From: SG8-4 sp964598225
Lineage (GTDB): Bacteria; Planctomycetota; Phycisphaerae; Sedimentisphaerales; Anaerobacaceae
DNA: 64,000 bases
Assembly: GCA_964598225.1 (NCBI GenBank)
Contig: CAZRBG010000023.1
Span: 1 to 64,000, forward strand
Direction of reading: 5' to 3'
Part shown: piece after piece, positions 31,872 to 41,649 of the stretch
Position numbering within the stretch: position 1 is the first letter of the stretch
Layout: each line of letters begins with the position of its first letter
Program-made: the position numbers and the translations under genes
The notes under the pieces: model-generated
What the model saw: the letters and a program-made list of their open reading frames with translations, nothing else
The model's database searches: none
What the model was told of the DNA's origin: nothing

Positions 31872-33278
31872 TTAACGGTGCCGATACACCTCCCAGCCCA
31901 TGTAGGTGTCGAGCGCCTCGGCGATTGCGCCGGCCTTTTGCGTCAGGCCAACCGCAACGTGGTGCTCGAATCCCATGCGGCAGATGTACTGGCACAGGAG
32001 TTGGAGGTTCGGGATTTTCATGACGCCGTAGCCGCCGAAGGATTCCAGCTTGTCGTTGGTAAACTCGCCCTCGCCGACATAGGCGCTTACGATGCCTTCG
32101 GCGTCGTCGGTGGCGGTTCGGCAGAACGTAGCTTTGTTCGGTTTGATCCTTCCGACTATTGTGCCGTAGGTGTTTTCTTTGCCTGCAAATCCGGCGATTA
32201 TCTCCTGGTAGTCCATCTTCGAGCTTTTGAAGAAAGACTTGGGCAGATTGCTGCAATGGAACAGCACGGCCTTGTCGGGATCGGCGCCATAGTTGTTGTT
32301 CCAGTCCAGAAGCGCGCTGGGCGTGCCGCCGGCCAACTGGAGGATGTACATTCCCAGCAGCCCCGTCACGTCCACCTCACACGCGCTCGGGACAAGCGAT
32401 TCGCCCATCATGCTCATGAGCGTACAGGGGACGACGCCGAAAAATTCCTCCAGGGCGGTCCAGCATTGAATAGCCGTGCCGGATAGTTCGTTTTCTTTGA
32501 CCCATTTGTCAATAACAAGACCCAGCTTGGCCATCTTCAACACTTTGTCGTCGGGGATCGAATCGGTCGGCGTATATTTCTTGATGGCGTTCAGTTTTCT
32601 CTTGACCGCCGTATCGCCGTCGGCGAGCCTGTCGATTCTTCCGAAGATTTCCGACAAATCAATCGTCTCGATTGAAATGCCCGCCAACTCGAGAATCTTC
32701 TCGCTGTAACGAACCGTGTTAAACGCGCCCGTTCGAGCGCCGATTGCGCCGAATCTTACGTTTTCCAATCCCCTGACAATCCTGCATACGGATGCAAATT
32801 CGTCCAGGTCGTTTTCGAACGCGGCCGAAGTAACACTGACTGTGTGGGAGCTTGTCAGAGAGTACGGAATGCCGGCCTGCCTCAGATTGTTGCAGACGCT
32901 GAACTTGCCGCAGAAGGAATCCCGCCTATCGGCGATTGTCATCCTGCTTCGGTCATCGGGCTCGGCCTGAATCAGAATGGGGACATTCAGCCCGGAGCGT
33001 TTTATCGTCTCGGCCACAGCCTTCTCATCGCCGAAATTCGGAAGCGTTACGATGATGCCGTCGATCTTGTCGGCGTTGACCCCAAAGAGCGCTGCGCATT
33101 TTTTGGCGTCGTCGAATGTCTCGACCGCGCCGTATTTCGTTTCCTTCATCGGCAGCGCGACCGAGTTGTATCCATTTTTCTTGAGCGCACCGAGTATATC
33201 CCTGCGGCCCTGTTGAGCCAGTTTGTCGGGGAAAAACCCCCGGTTACCGACTATGACTCCGAATGTGGTCTTTTTCAT
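31872..33278 (-). CDS. FucI-fold L-arabinose/L-fucose isomerase family protein
   Basis: A 468-residue protein of the L-fucose/L-arabinose isomerase superfamily: N-terminal GVIVGNRGFFPDKLAQQGR, GIIVTLPNFGDEKAV, and C-terminal CWTALEEFFGVVPCTLMSMM and ACEVDVTGLLGMYILQLA, where E and D would bind Mn2+. It does not look like classical AraA. Its place downstream of ribulokinase and ribulose-phosphate epimerase genes argues that it converts L-arabinose to L-ribulose. ATG 33278 (AGGAGAAG upstream) is chosen over an ATG 36 nt earlier. A hairpin-rich 167-bp gap separates it from araD. Confidence 0.75.
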   Translation of the reverse strand: MKKTTFGVIVGNRGFFPDKLAQQGRRDILGALKKNGYNSVALPMKETKYGAVETFDDAKKCAALFGVNADKIDGIIVTLPNFGDEKAVAETIKRSGLNVPILIQAEPDDRSRMTIADRRDSFCGKFSVCNNLRQAGIPYSLTSSHTVSVTSAAFENDLDEFASVCRIVRGLENVRFGAIGARTGAFNTVRYSEKILELAGISIETIDLSEIFGRIDRLADGDTAVKRKLNAIKKYTPTDSIPDDKVLKMAKLGLVIDKWVKENELSGTAIQCWTALEEFFGVVPCTLMSMMGESLVPSACEVDVTGLLGMYILQLAGGTPSALLDWNNNYGADPDKAVLFHCSNLPKSFFKSSKMDYQEIIAGFAGKENTYGTIVGRIKPNKATFCRTATDDAEGIVSAYVGEGEFTNDKLESFGGYGVMKIPNLQLLCQYICRMGFEHHVAVGLTQKAGAIAEALDTYMGWEVYRHR

Positions 33279-33298
33279 TCTGCTTCTCCTTATTTGTA

Positions 33299-33445
33299 TG
33301 GTGGGGCAACCCATTCGGCTGCGCTCCGGGCGGGTCCCACGCTACGTTTCTTGCCTGCGATAAGCATTGTCACCACGTTTGCACAAATAGTAGGCGGTAG
33401 GGTGCGCATCGCACACCAATCATATCTCGGTGTGCGATGCACACC
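33299..33445. repeat. Two palindromic/REP-like elements between araD and the isomerase gene
   Basis: The 42-bp element at 33299-33340 begins TGGTGGGGCAACCCATTCGG; an inverted near-identical copy lies at 35876-35917. A separate hairpin at about 33391-33452 has 22-bp arms (GGTAGGGTGCGCATCGCACA and its near-complement) and one mismatch, and overlaps the very 3' end of araD. Confidence 0.85.
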
Positions 33446-34138
33446 CTACCGTTTTTGTCCATAATAGGCATTACTGCCGTGTTTACGCAAGTAATGTTTA
33501 TCCAGAAGAACGCCGCTGATCGCCCTCGTGTCCGGATTTATCGTTATCGTTCCCAGAGCCGTTGCGGCGGTATGCTCGAGCACGACCGTAGCCTCGACGG
33601 CTTTTGCGGGACTGTCACCCCATGTGAAAGGTCCGTGATTCGCCACGAGAACCGCCGGCATTTGCGTCGGAACAATCTCGGCGAATCGCTCGACAATTAT
33701 TTTGCCCGTGTTCAGCTCGTAATCCGTTCGTATCTGTTCTTTTGTCAAGACATCGGTGACCGGGACGTCACCGTAGAAATAGTCGGCGTGAGTAGTCCCG
33801 AAGCATGGGATCGGTTTGCAGGCCTGTGCCCACATAGTCGCGTTGGGCGAGTGGGTGTGACAGATGCCGCCGATGGCCTCAAATCTTCTGTAAAGCTCCA
33901 GATGCGTCGGCGTGTCAGACGACGGGTTGAGGTCTCCTTCCACCACTTTTCCATCCAGATCGACCAGCACAATCTTGTCGGCCGAGAGTTCGTCGTACGG
34001 AACTCCGCTTGGTTTGATCGCTACAATCCCGGCCGAGCGGTCGATGCCGCTTGCGTTGCCCCAACTGTAGATCACGAGCTGTCGTCGTTGCAGCTCAAGG
34101 TTTGCATCAAGCACGGTCTTTTTGAGTTGTTCCTTCAT
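33446..34138 (-). CDS. araD: L-ribulose-5-phosphate 4-epimerase
   Basis: A 230-residue class II aldolase-fold enzyme that converts L-ribulose-5-phosphate to D-xylulose-5-phosphate. Motifs: SWGNASGIDR, IKPSGVPYDEL, DTPTHLELYRRF, the zinc ligands H94 and H96 in GGICHTHSPNATMWAQ, THADYFYGDVPVT, and H168 in VLVANHGPFTWG. These match AraD rather than fuculose-phosphate aldolase. It starts 9 nt after the araB stop (ATG 34138; an ATG 6 nt earlier is possible). It is part of the arabinose operon. Confidence 0.92.
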   Translation of the reverse strand: MKEQLKKTVLDANLELQRRQLVIYSWGNASGIDRSAGIVAIKPSGVPYDELSADKIVLVDLDGKVVEGDLNPSSDTPTHLELYRRFEAIGGICHTHSPNATMWAQACKPIPCFGTTHADYFYGDVPVTDVLTKEQIRTDYELNTGKIIVERFAEIVPTQMPAVLVANHGPFTWGDSPAKAVEATVVLEHTAATALGTITINPDTRAISGVLLDKHYLRKHGSNAYYGQKR

Positions 34139-34147
34139 ATGCAAGGC

Positions 34148-35833
34148 TTAATTCTGTACGCTGTCTTTTATATTCAGCAATTCCTTCATGACATTGACAA
34201 GATTTCCCGACCGGTCCTGTGCGCCGAAAGCATCGTGCAGTTGTTTGTACAGCGTGTAAAGCTTCTGATAAACCTTGTTGTTATCCGGGATAGGTCTATA
34301 CGTGACATTTTTGATGCCGCACATTGCGGCCTGAGCTTCGGCGAAGCCGTCGTGGCCACCGGCGTTTGCGCCGGCAACGACTGCACCGGCTATTGCCGCA
34401 CCCAGGGCGCAACTCTGAGCCGACGGGGAAATCTGCATCTCCCTTCCGGTCACGTCGGCGTAAATCTGCATCAGCAGCGGATTCTTCTCGGCGATCCCGC
34501 CGCAGTTTATTACCTCCGAGACCGTAACGCCGTACTCTTCGAATCGGTTGATGATCGTAAGAGCGCCGAATGCCGTTGCCTCGATTAGAGCGCGGTAGAT
34601 TTCCTCCGGCCTTGTGTGCAGCGTCTGGCCGATGAGCAGGCCGGTCAGCCTCTGGTCAACGAGTACGGTTCTGTTGCCGTTGTTCCAGTCGAGGGCCAAT
34701 AACCCCGACTGGCCCGGTTTGAGCTTTGCGGCCTTTTCTGTCAGGGCCTCGTGGGAACCGGCTTCTGAGCCGCCGGGCTGGATATAGTTTACGAACCAGT
34801 TGAAGATATCTCCAACTGCGGACTGGCCGGCCTCCAGGCCGAAATATCCCGGCAGAATCGAGCCATCCACGATGCCGCATATTCCGGGGATGTCCGCCAG
34901 TTCCTGATCTGAAGGGCTTACAAGCATATCGCAGGTGCTGGTGCCGATGATCTTGACCAGTTTACCGGGAGCAATGCCCGAACCCACAGCGCCTAAATGG
35001 GCGTCGAAGGCGCCCATCGCGACAGGGACGCCCGGCGGTAGATCGAGTTTCCTTGCCCATTCGTCAGTGATGCGTCCCGCCGCCTGATCGATGGGATACG
35101 TCCGGTCGCTGAGCGTTTTGCGAAGCCGACCGAGCTCCGGATCGAGCCTGGAGAGAAATTCCGCATCGGGGTAGCCGCCCCAGTCATCATTGAACATCGC
35201 CTTATGCCCGGCGGCACAGCGGCACCGTCTAACCTTGTCGGGCGCTTCGTTTCCCGTCAGAACAGCGGGCAGCCAGTCGGCGTGTTCCACCCATGTATAG
35301 GCTGCTTCGAATACCTTCGGATCGACGCGAAGACAATGCAGGATTTTGCTGAAGAACCACTCCGAAGAGTAAGTCCCGCCACAACGTGCGAGATATTCGG
35401 GATGCTCTTTCGCTGCCAATTCCGTGATCTCAGCCGCTTCGGCGTGGCTGGTATGGTCCTTCCAAAGCCAGGCGAAGGCGTTGGGATTGTCCTTGAACTC
35501 ATTCAGCATGCTCAGCGGTGTGCCCTTGCGGTCGACAGGTATCGGCGTCGAGCCGGTAGTGTCAACGCCGATGCCGATGATCTGGCTTTCCTCGAAGCCG
35601 TCGACTTTATTCTTCACTTCGGCGATTGCAGCCTTGACGGTTACTTCGATGCCTTTGACATAGTCGGCAGGATTTTGGCGGGCAAGGTTGTGATCGGCCG
35701 GATCGAGAATAATACCCGCCTCGCCAGTTTCGTATTCGTAGACATTACTTCCCACCTCATCGCCATTGGTGACGTCGACAATCAGGCATCGCACTGAATT
35801 TGTGCCGTAATCAAGACCAATCGTGTAAGCCAT
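34148..35833 (-). CDS. araB: Ribulokinase
   Basis: A 561-residue FGGY-family kinase: YTIGLDYGTNSVRCLIVDV, IIGIGVDTTGSTPIPVD, AFAWLWKDHTSHAEA, ARCGGTYSSEWFFSKILH, HADWLPAVLTG, GAFDAHLGAVGSG, IIGTSTCDMLVSP and INCGGIAEKNPLLMQIYADV. It phosphorylates L-ribulose to L-ribulose-5-phosphate with ATP, and the CGGTYSSEW and TSTCDM motifs are those of AraB. The start ATG 35833 has GGGAG about 8 nt upstream; an ATG at 35848 is a weaker alternative. It lies between the symporter and araD genes. Confidence 0.93.
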   Translation of the reverse strand: MAYTIGLDYGTNSVRCLIVDVTNGDEVGSNVYEYETGEAGIILDPADHNLARQNPADYVKGIEVTVKAAIAEVKNKVDGFEESQIIGIGVDTTGSTPIPVDRKGTPLSMLNEFKDNPNAFAWLWKDHTSHAEAAEITELAAKEHPEYLARCGGTYSSEWFFSKILHCLRVDPKVFEAAYTWVEHADWLPAVLTGNEAPDKVRRCRCAAGHKAMFNDDWGGYPDAEFLSRLDPELGRLRKTLSDRTYPIDQAAGRITDEWARKLDLPPGVPVAMGAFDAHLGAVGSGIAPGKLVKIIGTSTCDMLVSPSDQELADIPGICGIVDGSILPGYFGLEAGQSAVGDIFNWFVNYIQPGGSEAGSHEALTEKAAKLKPGQSGLLALDWNNGNRTVLVDQRLTGLLIGQTLHTRPEEIYRALIEATAFGALTIINRFEEYGVTVSEVINCGGIAEKNPLLMQIYADVTGREMQISPSAQSCALGAAIAGAVVAGANAGGHDGFAEAQAAMCGIKNVTYRPIPDNNKVYQKLYTLYKQLHDAFGAQDRSGNLVNVMKELLNIKDSVQN

Positions 35834-35875
35834 CAGTTGATCTCCCATATAAAGACCATATCGAAACGGTAGAGT

Positions 35876-35917
35876 GGGACCCGCCCTGAGCGCAGCCGAA
35901 TGGGTTGCCCCACCAAT
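35876..35917. repeat. Inverted copy of the 33299 element upstream of araB
   Basis: On the - strand this reads TGGTGGGGCAACCCATTCGG and onward, one mismatch from 33299-33340. Together the two copies bracket araB-araD as a 2.6-kb inverted repeat. Confidence 0.88.
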
Positions 35918-35950
35918 CACACTTCGGCGTGCGGTATATGTTTAGCCCCG

Positions 35951-37663
35951 TTATCTCAACCAGAAACTGAAATATATATATAAGCCGAGCACCAGACCCA
36001 AAACCAGCACAGTTAATAATACTTCCGCCAGTCCCCAGCTCTCGCGGGTTTCTTCTCTTTGTTTGGCGGTTACCGTGGCGTAGGTCAGCTCGGCGATTTT
36101 TTCATATTTTGGCGGGGCGGTCAGCAGCGATACACCGACTATCGCCACTATGCTGATCAGCAGCAGCCATCCGGTTGCGAAGAGGAAGTTGTACTTACCA
36201 ACATAGACCAACCAGTCCGGCGATGTAATCACAGGGTCGTCGCCGCCGGTCAGTGCCTGAATCGTCAGCTTGGCCATTCCCACGATAAAGCCGATCGCCA
36301 GGCCCGCAACGGCCCCCTTGCCGTTTATGCGCTTGAAGAAAAGTCCCAGCATGAAGACTGCCGTTATCGGCGGTGCGAGATACCCCTGCACGCTCTGGAG
36401 GTATTTGTACAATCCGCCTTCCGAGACTCGCTGCATGACTGGAATCCAGATTATCCCCATCACGACCACGAGTCCTGTTGCGACCCGGCCGACCGAGACG
36501 AGGTGTCGCTCCGATGCTCTGGGGTTGATTTTCTCGTAGATATCGACAGTGAAAAGCGAAGCACAGGAGTTGAACAGCGATGATAGTGAACTCATCAACG
36601 CCGCCAGAAGACCTCCGACCACCAGGCCGCGAAGGCCGGGCGGGAGAAGCGAGCTTACCATAACCGCGAATACCTGATCGCCGTCCAGGGCCTCTTGTCC
36701 GTCGGTCATCTTCGTCGGTATTTCGATCAGGCCCTTCTGATGGAGTGCGTAGCCGATGAGGCCCGGGACGAGGAAGATCAGTACGGGCCAAACCTTCAAA
36801 AAGCTGCCCCAGAGAGCGCCTCGGCGGGCATTCTTCAGGTCTTTGGCCGAGAGCGCACGTTGGACGATGTATTGATCCGTACACCAGTACCAGAGCCCTA
36901 TGATGGGCGAGGCTATCAACACTCCCAGCCAGGGGAAGTCGGGATCGGTATTCGGTCGCCAAAGTGCGAAGTTGGCGGCGTTCTCGCGGCATATCGCCTG
37001 AAGCTCGCCCCAGCCGCCGAGCTTCTCCAGACCAAGCACCGTAATAAAGAACGAGCCGACAAGCAGAATAACGGTCTGGGCGGTGTCGGTATAGACTACG
37101 GCCCGAAGACCACCGAGGACGGTATATATGCCGGTAAGGGTAACAGTCAGCAGCGCTCCGATCCAGAAGGCGTCGAGCACAAAAGTCTCTGTTACACGGA
37201 TGTTGATCTCAGGCAGTAGGACGTTGAACACCACGCCACCGGCATAAACTGTAACAGAGACCTTGGTAAACACATACGCAACGAGCGAAACGACAGAAAG
37301 TATCCAGCGTGAGGCCGGGTTGAATCGCTTTTCGAGAAACTCCGGCATGGTGAATACTTTCGAGCGATAGTAGAACGGCACGAACACCCACGCCAGGACG
37401 ACCACCACCCACGCGTGCAGTTCCCAGTGGGCCATCGCCATGCCGCTGGTGGTGCCCTGGCCCGCCAGACCGACGATATGCTCGGAGCCGATATTCGAGG
37501 CGAAGATCGAAGCGCCGACCACGAACCAGGGCATATGTCTGCCGGCGAGGAAGTAATCGGTAGATGTTTGCTGTTTCTGCCGGACCACCCACCAGACGAT
37601 AACCACCATTACGCCGAAATAGCCGGCGATTGCGATCCAGTCCAATGTCTCGAATCCACTCAC
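35951..37663 (-). CDS. Sodium/solute symporter (SGLT-type sugar transporter)
   Basis: A 570-residue SSS-family transporter with about 14 hydrophobic segments. Motifs: TDYFLAGRHMPWFVVGASIF, SNIGSEHIVGLAGQG, FVPFYYRSKVFTMPEFLEKR, GGLRAVVYTDTAQT, GLWYWCTDQYIVQRALSAKD and LMSSLSSLFNSCASLFTVDI. The sodium-site serine pair (SSLSS region) is retained. It probably imports L-arabinose or a related sugar with Na+, as it is the first gene of the operon with araB, araD and the isomerase gene. Confidence 0.9.
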   Translation of the reverse strand: MSGFETLDWIAIAGYFGVMVVIVWWVVRQKQQTSTDYFLAGRHMPWFVVGASIFASNIGSEHIVGLAGQGTTSGMAMAHWELHAWVVVVLAWVFVPFYYRSKVFTMPEFLEKRFNPASRWILSVVSLVAYVFTKVSVTVYAGGVVFNVLLPEINIRVTETFVLDAFWIGALLTVTLTGIYTVLGGLRAVVYTDTAQTVILLVGSFFITVLGLEKLGGWGELQAICRENAANFALWRPNTDPDFPWLGVLIASPIIGLWYWCTDQYIVQRALSAKDLKNARRGALWGSFLKVWPVLIFLVPGLIGYALHQKGLIEIPTKMTDGQEALDGDQVFAVMVSSLLPPGLRGLVVGGLLAALMSSLSSLFNSCASLFTVDIYEKINPRASERHLVSVGRVATGLVVVMGIIWIPVMQRVSEGGLYKYLQSVQGYLAPPITAVFMLGLFFKRINGKGAVAGLAIGFIVGMAKLTIQALTGGDDPVITSPDWLVYVGKYNFLFATGWLLLISIVAIVGVSLLTAPPKYEKIAELTYATVTAKQREETRESWGLAEVLLTVLVLGLVLGLYIYFSFWLR

Positions 37664-37728
37664 AATATCGTTCTTTCAAGTTGTTGCAGTGAGCGTTTGG
37701 CGACGCAGTGTCGAAGCCGGAAATATCT

Positions 37729-37757
37729 TATATATGCGCAAGCGGAGGAGATAGCAA
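37729..37757 (-). promoter_or_regulatory. Promoter of the arabinose operon
   Basis: On the - strand: -35 TTGCTA (37757-37752), 17-nt spacer, -10 TATATA (37734-37729), about 65 nt before the symporter ATG. It lies in the divergent region shared with metK. Confidence 0.5.
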
Positions 37758-37930
37758 GGTTTTTCTTTAATCCGCAGACACAGATGTCTGCGTGCAGAAA
37801 TGCTGCAAAAAACAGCCAACAAATAGTTGCATTTACGGCCAAATTCCTTATGTTAATAACGATCTTGCCTTTGGCCGGTGTGAATCACGATTGGACAATT
37901 AACGATATTTCGTAGAAAGGTAAATCAGAA

Positions 37931-39115
<1,185 letters not shown>

Positions 39116-39141
39116 AACCGAGGCGCTGAAGGAAGAAAGTC

Positions 39142-39246
39142 GTGGCGAAAAAACAACCTGAGCTTGAAAACAGCGTTTCACTTGCGGCACGTCGCCTCGA
39201 TCCATTCGGCCAGGCGGTGGTGCCAGGTCGAGACCGGATTCTCTGA
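39142..39246 (+). other. Possible truncated 5' end of a gene downstream of metK
   Basis: A GTG at 39142 has a good GAAGGAAGAAAG upstream and opens a 34-codon frame starting MAKKQPELENSVS. The frame then runs into the antisense 3' end of the convergent esterase gene and stops. It looks like the start of a metK-linked gene cut off by rearrangement, but it may be chance. Confidence 0.25.
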
Positions 39247-40062
39247 TGGTCGGATTCCGTAGCCGTGGCCGCCCCTGGTGAATATATGAAGCTCAGCGGG
39301 GACGTCGGCTTTCGTGAGTTCGACGAATAACAAGGCTGCCTGAGCGCCGCGCATCTTGTCGTCCTGTGTCACGGCCATGAAAGTCGGCGGCGTTTCGGCC
39401 GTAACTTTCACCAGCGGCCCCAGCTCGGCTACGTTGTCTTTGTAGCCGTCGGCAAGATAAGCGGCATAAATAGGGCACATGAAATCCGGACGGCAGCTCA
39501 GGTCGTCTGCGTCGTCTACCTTGTCATAAGTCCGCTCGTCCCAGTGCGTGCCGGCCATTATCGTCAAATGCCCGCCGGCGGAAAAGCCGAGAATACCCAC
39601 GCGGCGGCTGTCGACATCCCACTGGACCGCGTGCTTGCGTACGAGACGAATTGCCCGCTGGGCATCCTGCAGAGGTTCCCGGTGAGGCCTCTTGGGATCG
39701 CGCCTCGGTACGCGGTATTTCAGGACGGCGGCGGTTACGCCGAGCGAGTTGAACCATTCGGCTAACTCGATACCCTCCTTTTCCCACGCCAAGATATTGT
39801 ATCCGCCGCCGGGGCAGATTACGACCGCGCAGCCGTTTGCCTTTTCGGCGGGCGCTCGATAAACCGTTATCGAGGGATGCTCGACGTATGTTATTCGCTC
39901 CGATGTCTGTTTCGCCTTGAGGGTCTCGACGCGTTTTGCGCTCACAGGCCGGGCGCCCTCGGGCAGGCCGTTCGGCCACAGCCTGATGACAGGTTTCTCT
40001 TCCGCCCGGACTCCGGACGCCATTACCGACAAAATTAACATGAATTGAAGAAGTTTTTTCAT
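39178..40062 (-). CDS. Secreted alpha/beta-hydrolase (acetyl-xylan-esterase-like)
   Basis: A 294-residue esterase. A signal peptide (KKLLQFMLILSVMASGVRA) is followed by IRLWPNGLPEGA, the oxyanion motif VICPGGGYNIL (81-91), the nucleophile elbow GFSAGG with S161, and FMAVTQDDKM and TRGGHGYG supplying the likely Asp and His. Enzymes of this type (BD-FAE and related) remove acetyl or other acyl groups from polysaccharides. It is followed downstream by metK in a convergent arrangement. Its own upstream neighbour, the FAD oxidoreductase gene, is 96 bp away on the same strand. Confidence 0.85.
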   Translation of the reverse strand: MKKLLQFMLILSVMASGVRAEEKPVIRLWPNGLPEGARPVSAKRVETLKAKQTSERITYVEHPSITVYRAPAEKANGCAVVICPGGGYNILAWEKEGIELAEWFNSLGVTAAVLKYRVPRRDPKRPHREPLQDAQRAIRLVRKHAVQWDVDSRRVGILGFSAGGHLTIMAGTHWDERTYDKVDDADDLSCRPDFMCPIYAAYLADGYKDNVAELGPLVKVTAETPPTFMAVTQDDKMRGAQAALLFVELTKADVPAELHIFTRGGHGYGIRPSENPVSTWHHRLAEWIEATCRK

Positions 40063-40158
40063 CTCGTGAATTTCCTTTACAGAATTCTCATATCAAAAGA
40101 CATTTTCATTAAATCATCAAATTAGCTTTGATTCACATAAGTCCTTGTTCCACGCCTG

Positions 40159-41601
40159 TCATATTATAATAGAGCCTTGCTTTTTCAGCGTGTTTCTGAC
40201 TTTTGCCGCGTTTAGGGCGGGGATTGAGGTGTTTGTGTCGAGGGCGAGGTATGCGGCTGTTCCGGCGGCCTCGCCGGTCTGGTTCATGTTTACCATTACC
40301 CTTACGGCACTGAACGCCACCAGGTCGGCGTCCAACATTCTGCCGGCGGCGATCAGATTGTCGTACTTGCGCGGAATAATAGAGCGCAACGGGATCTGGT
40401 AGAACGTGGGGTTGATCTCGGTTTTCTCGCGCCAACGGCCTTTGACTGGTGCATAGCCGGGGCGGTTGTAGGATTGCGTGCCGTCGAGGTATCTGAACGT
40501 CAGGCCGGGCTTTTCCTGGTGGTGTATGTCTACGCGATAGCTGCCGTTTGCGATTGCGTCGTCGAATCTTCTGCCGTGGAGAACATCGTCGCCGGTGATC
40601 TGGTACTGGCATTTCACGTGCCGCGTCTCTCTTATTCCGATCTGCGACGGCAGCGCCTGCAGGACGACTTTGCTGTCGGGCACATACTTTCGCACCATAT
40701 CCATGAACGCTCGAACCTGTCGTCTTCCCTCCATCTCGGCTTGCGTCAACTGCTCGGCGTTGCTGCAATCGGCTCCGTAGACCCGCGTACCGGCTAACAT
40801 GTACACGTCCGAGCCCGGCACGCCTCTACCCCAGACGAAGCCCAACGGTACGTCGAATTCCTTGCCGTGCTCGCGGAATAACCTGTTGAACTTGCCGCCG
40901 ACGGAATCCCAGCCTGAGAACCTTGCACACGTAGTCGGTGGCTGCAGGTGCTTTCTGGTATAAGTCTCCAGACCCAGACGATGACACAGATCGCCGTCGC
41001 CGGTTGCATCGACGAACGTTTTCGCCTTGATCGCTCCTCTGCCGGACTTATTCTCGACGATCACGGCTTCCAATCTGCCGTCTCTTACATAAGGCGCCGC
41101 AAAGAATGTGTGCAGATAAGGCCCGACGTCGGCCTCTTTGACCATCTCGTCCAATTCGATTTTCATCTCATCGGAATTGAAGCCGCACCCGACGCTGAGG
41201 CTGCCGCGATCGGATTTGACCGCACCGCGCTTTTTCAGCCGTTCTTTGACTTCGAGTGTCAGTCCGGCGATTATCTGCTGCTTGAACTCGGTGTCCATCA
41301 GGCTGTGCCAGACGTTGACCATGGAGTTTGTCGCCGTGCCGCCAAAGCTGTTTTGCTTTTCGATCAGGACGACTTTGGCGCCGAGCCGTGCAGCGCGAAT
41401 CGCTGCGAATACTCCCGTGCAGCTTCCACCGAGAACGCAAACATCAGCTTCGGCAAACACCGGCACCGACCGGGCCGGCTCGCGAATCTCTCCCGGAACG
41501 GCATCGCTCGCGCCGGCTTCATTATCTTGAGTGCTTGTCAAAACTCCCCCACCGGCCAGAACTGACAGTTTCAAAAAATCGCGACGGCTGTTGGAATTCA
41601 T
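40159..41601 (-). CDS. Tat-exported FAD-dependent oxidoreductase
   Basis: A 480-residue flavoprotein of the FAD_oxidored (PF12831-like) type. A Tat signal (SRRDFLKLSVLAGGGVL, residues 5-21) is followed by a dinucleotide-binding motif ADVCVLGGSCTGVFAAIRAA and the E of VVLIEKQ. Then come NSFGGTATNSMVN, TFVDATGDGDLCHRLG, and IIPRKYDNLIAAGRMLDAD near the end. Related proteins occur in glycan-use loci of planctomycetes and bacteroidetes; the substrate is unknown. It is probably co-transcribed with the permease gene 48 bp upstream. Confidence 0.82.
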   Translation of the reverse strand: MNSNSRRDFLKLSVLAGGGVLTSTQDNEAGASDAVPGEIREPARSVPVFAEADVCVLGGSCTGVFAAIRAARLGAKVVLIEKQNSFGGTATNSMVNVWHSLMDTEFKQQIIAGLTLEVKERLKKRGAVKSDRGSLSVGCGFNSDEMKIELDEMVKEADVGPYLHTFFAAPYVRDGRLEAVIVENKSGRGAIKAKTFVDATGDGDLCHRLGLETYTRKHLQPPTTCARFSGWDSVGGKFNRLFREHGKEFDVPLGFVWGRGVPGSDVYMLAGTRVYGADCSNAEQLTQAEMEGRRQVRAFMDMVRKYVPDSKVVLQALPSQIGIRETRHVKCQYQITGDDVLHGRRFDDAIANGSYRVDIHHQEKPGLTFRYLDGTQSYNRPGYAPVKGRWREKTEINPTFYQIPLRSIIPRKYDNLIAAGRMLDADLVAFSAVRVMVNMNQTGEAAGTAAYLALDTNTSIPALNAAKVRNTLKKQGSIII

Positions 41602-41649
41602 AATGTCACCTCACTTATTGTTAGTTCATTCGGTGAGACAAGCCCCATC

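Noticed and set aside
37664..37930. SAM riboswitch upstream of metK
   Set aside because: I looked for SAM-I/II/SAM-II-like conserved cores and found none; only an AT-rich leader and a simple Shine-Dalgarno.
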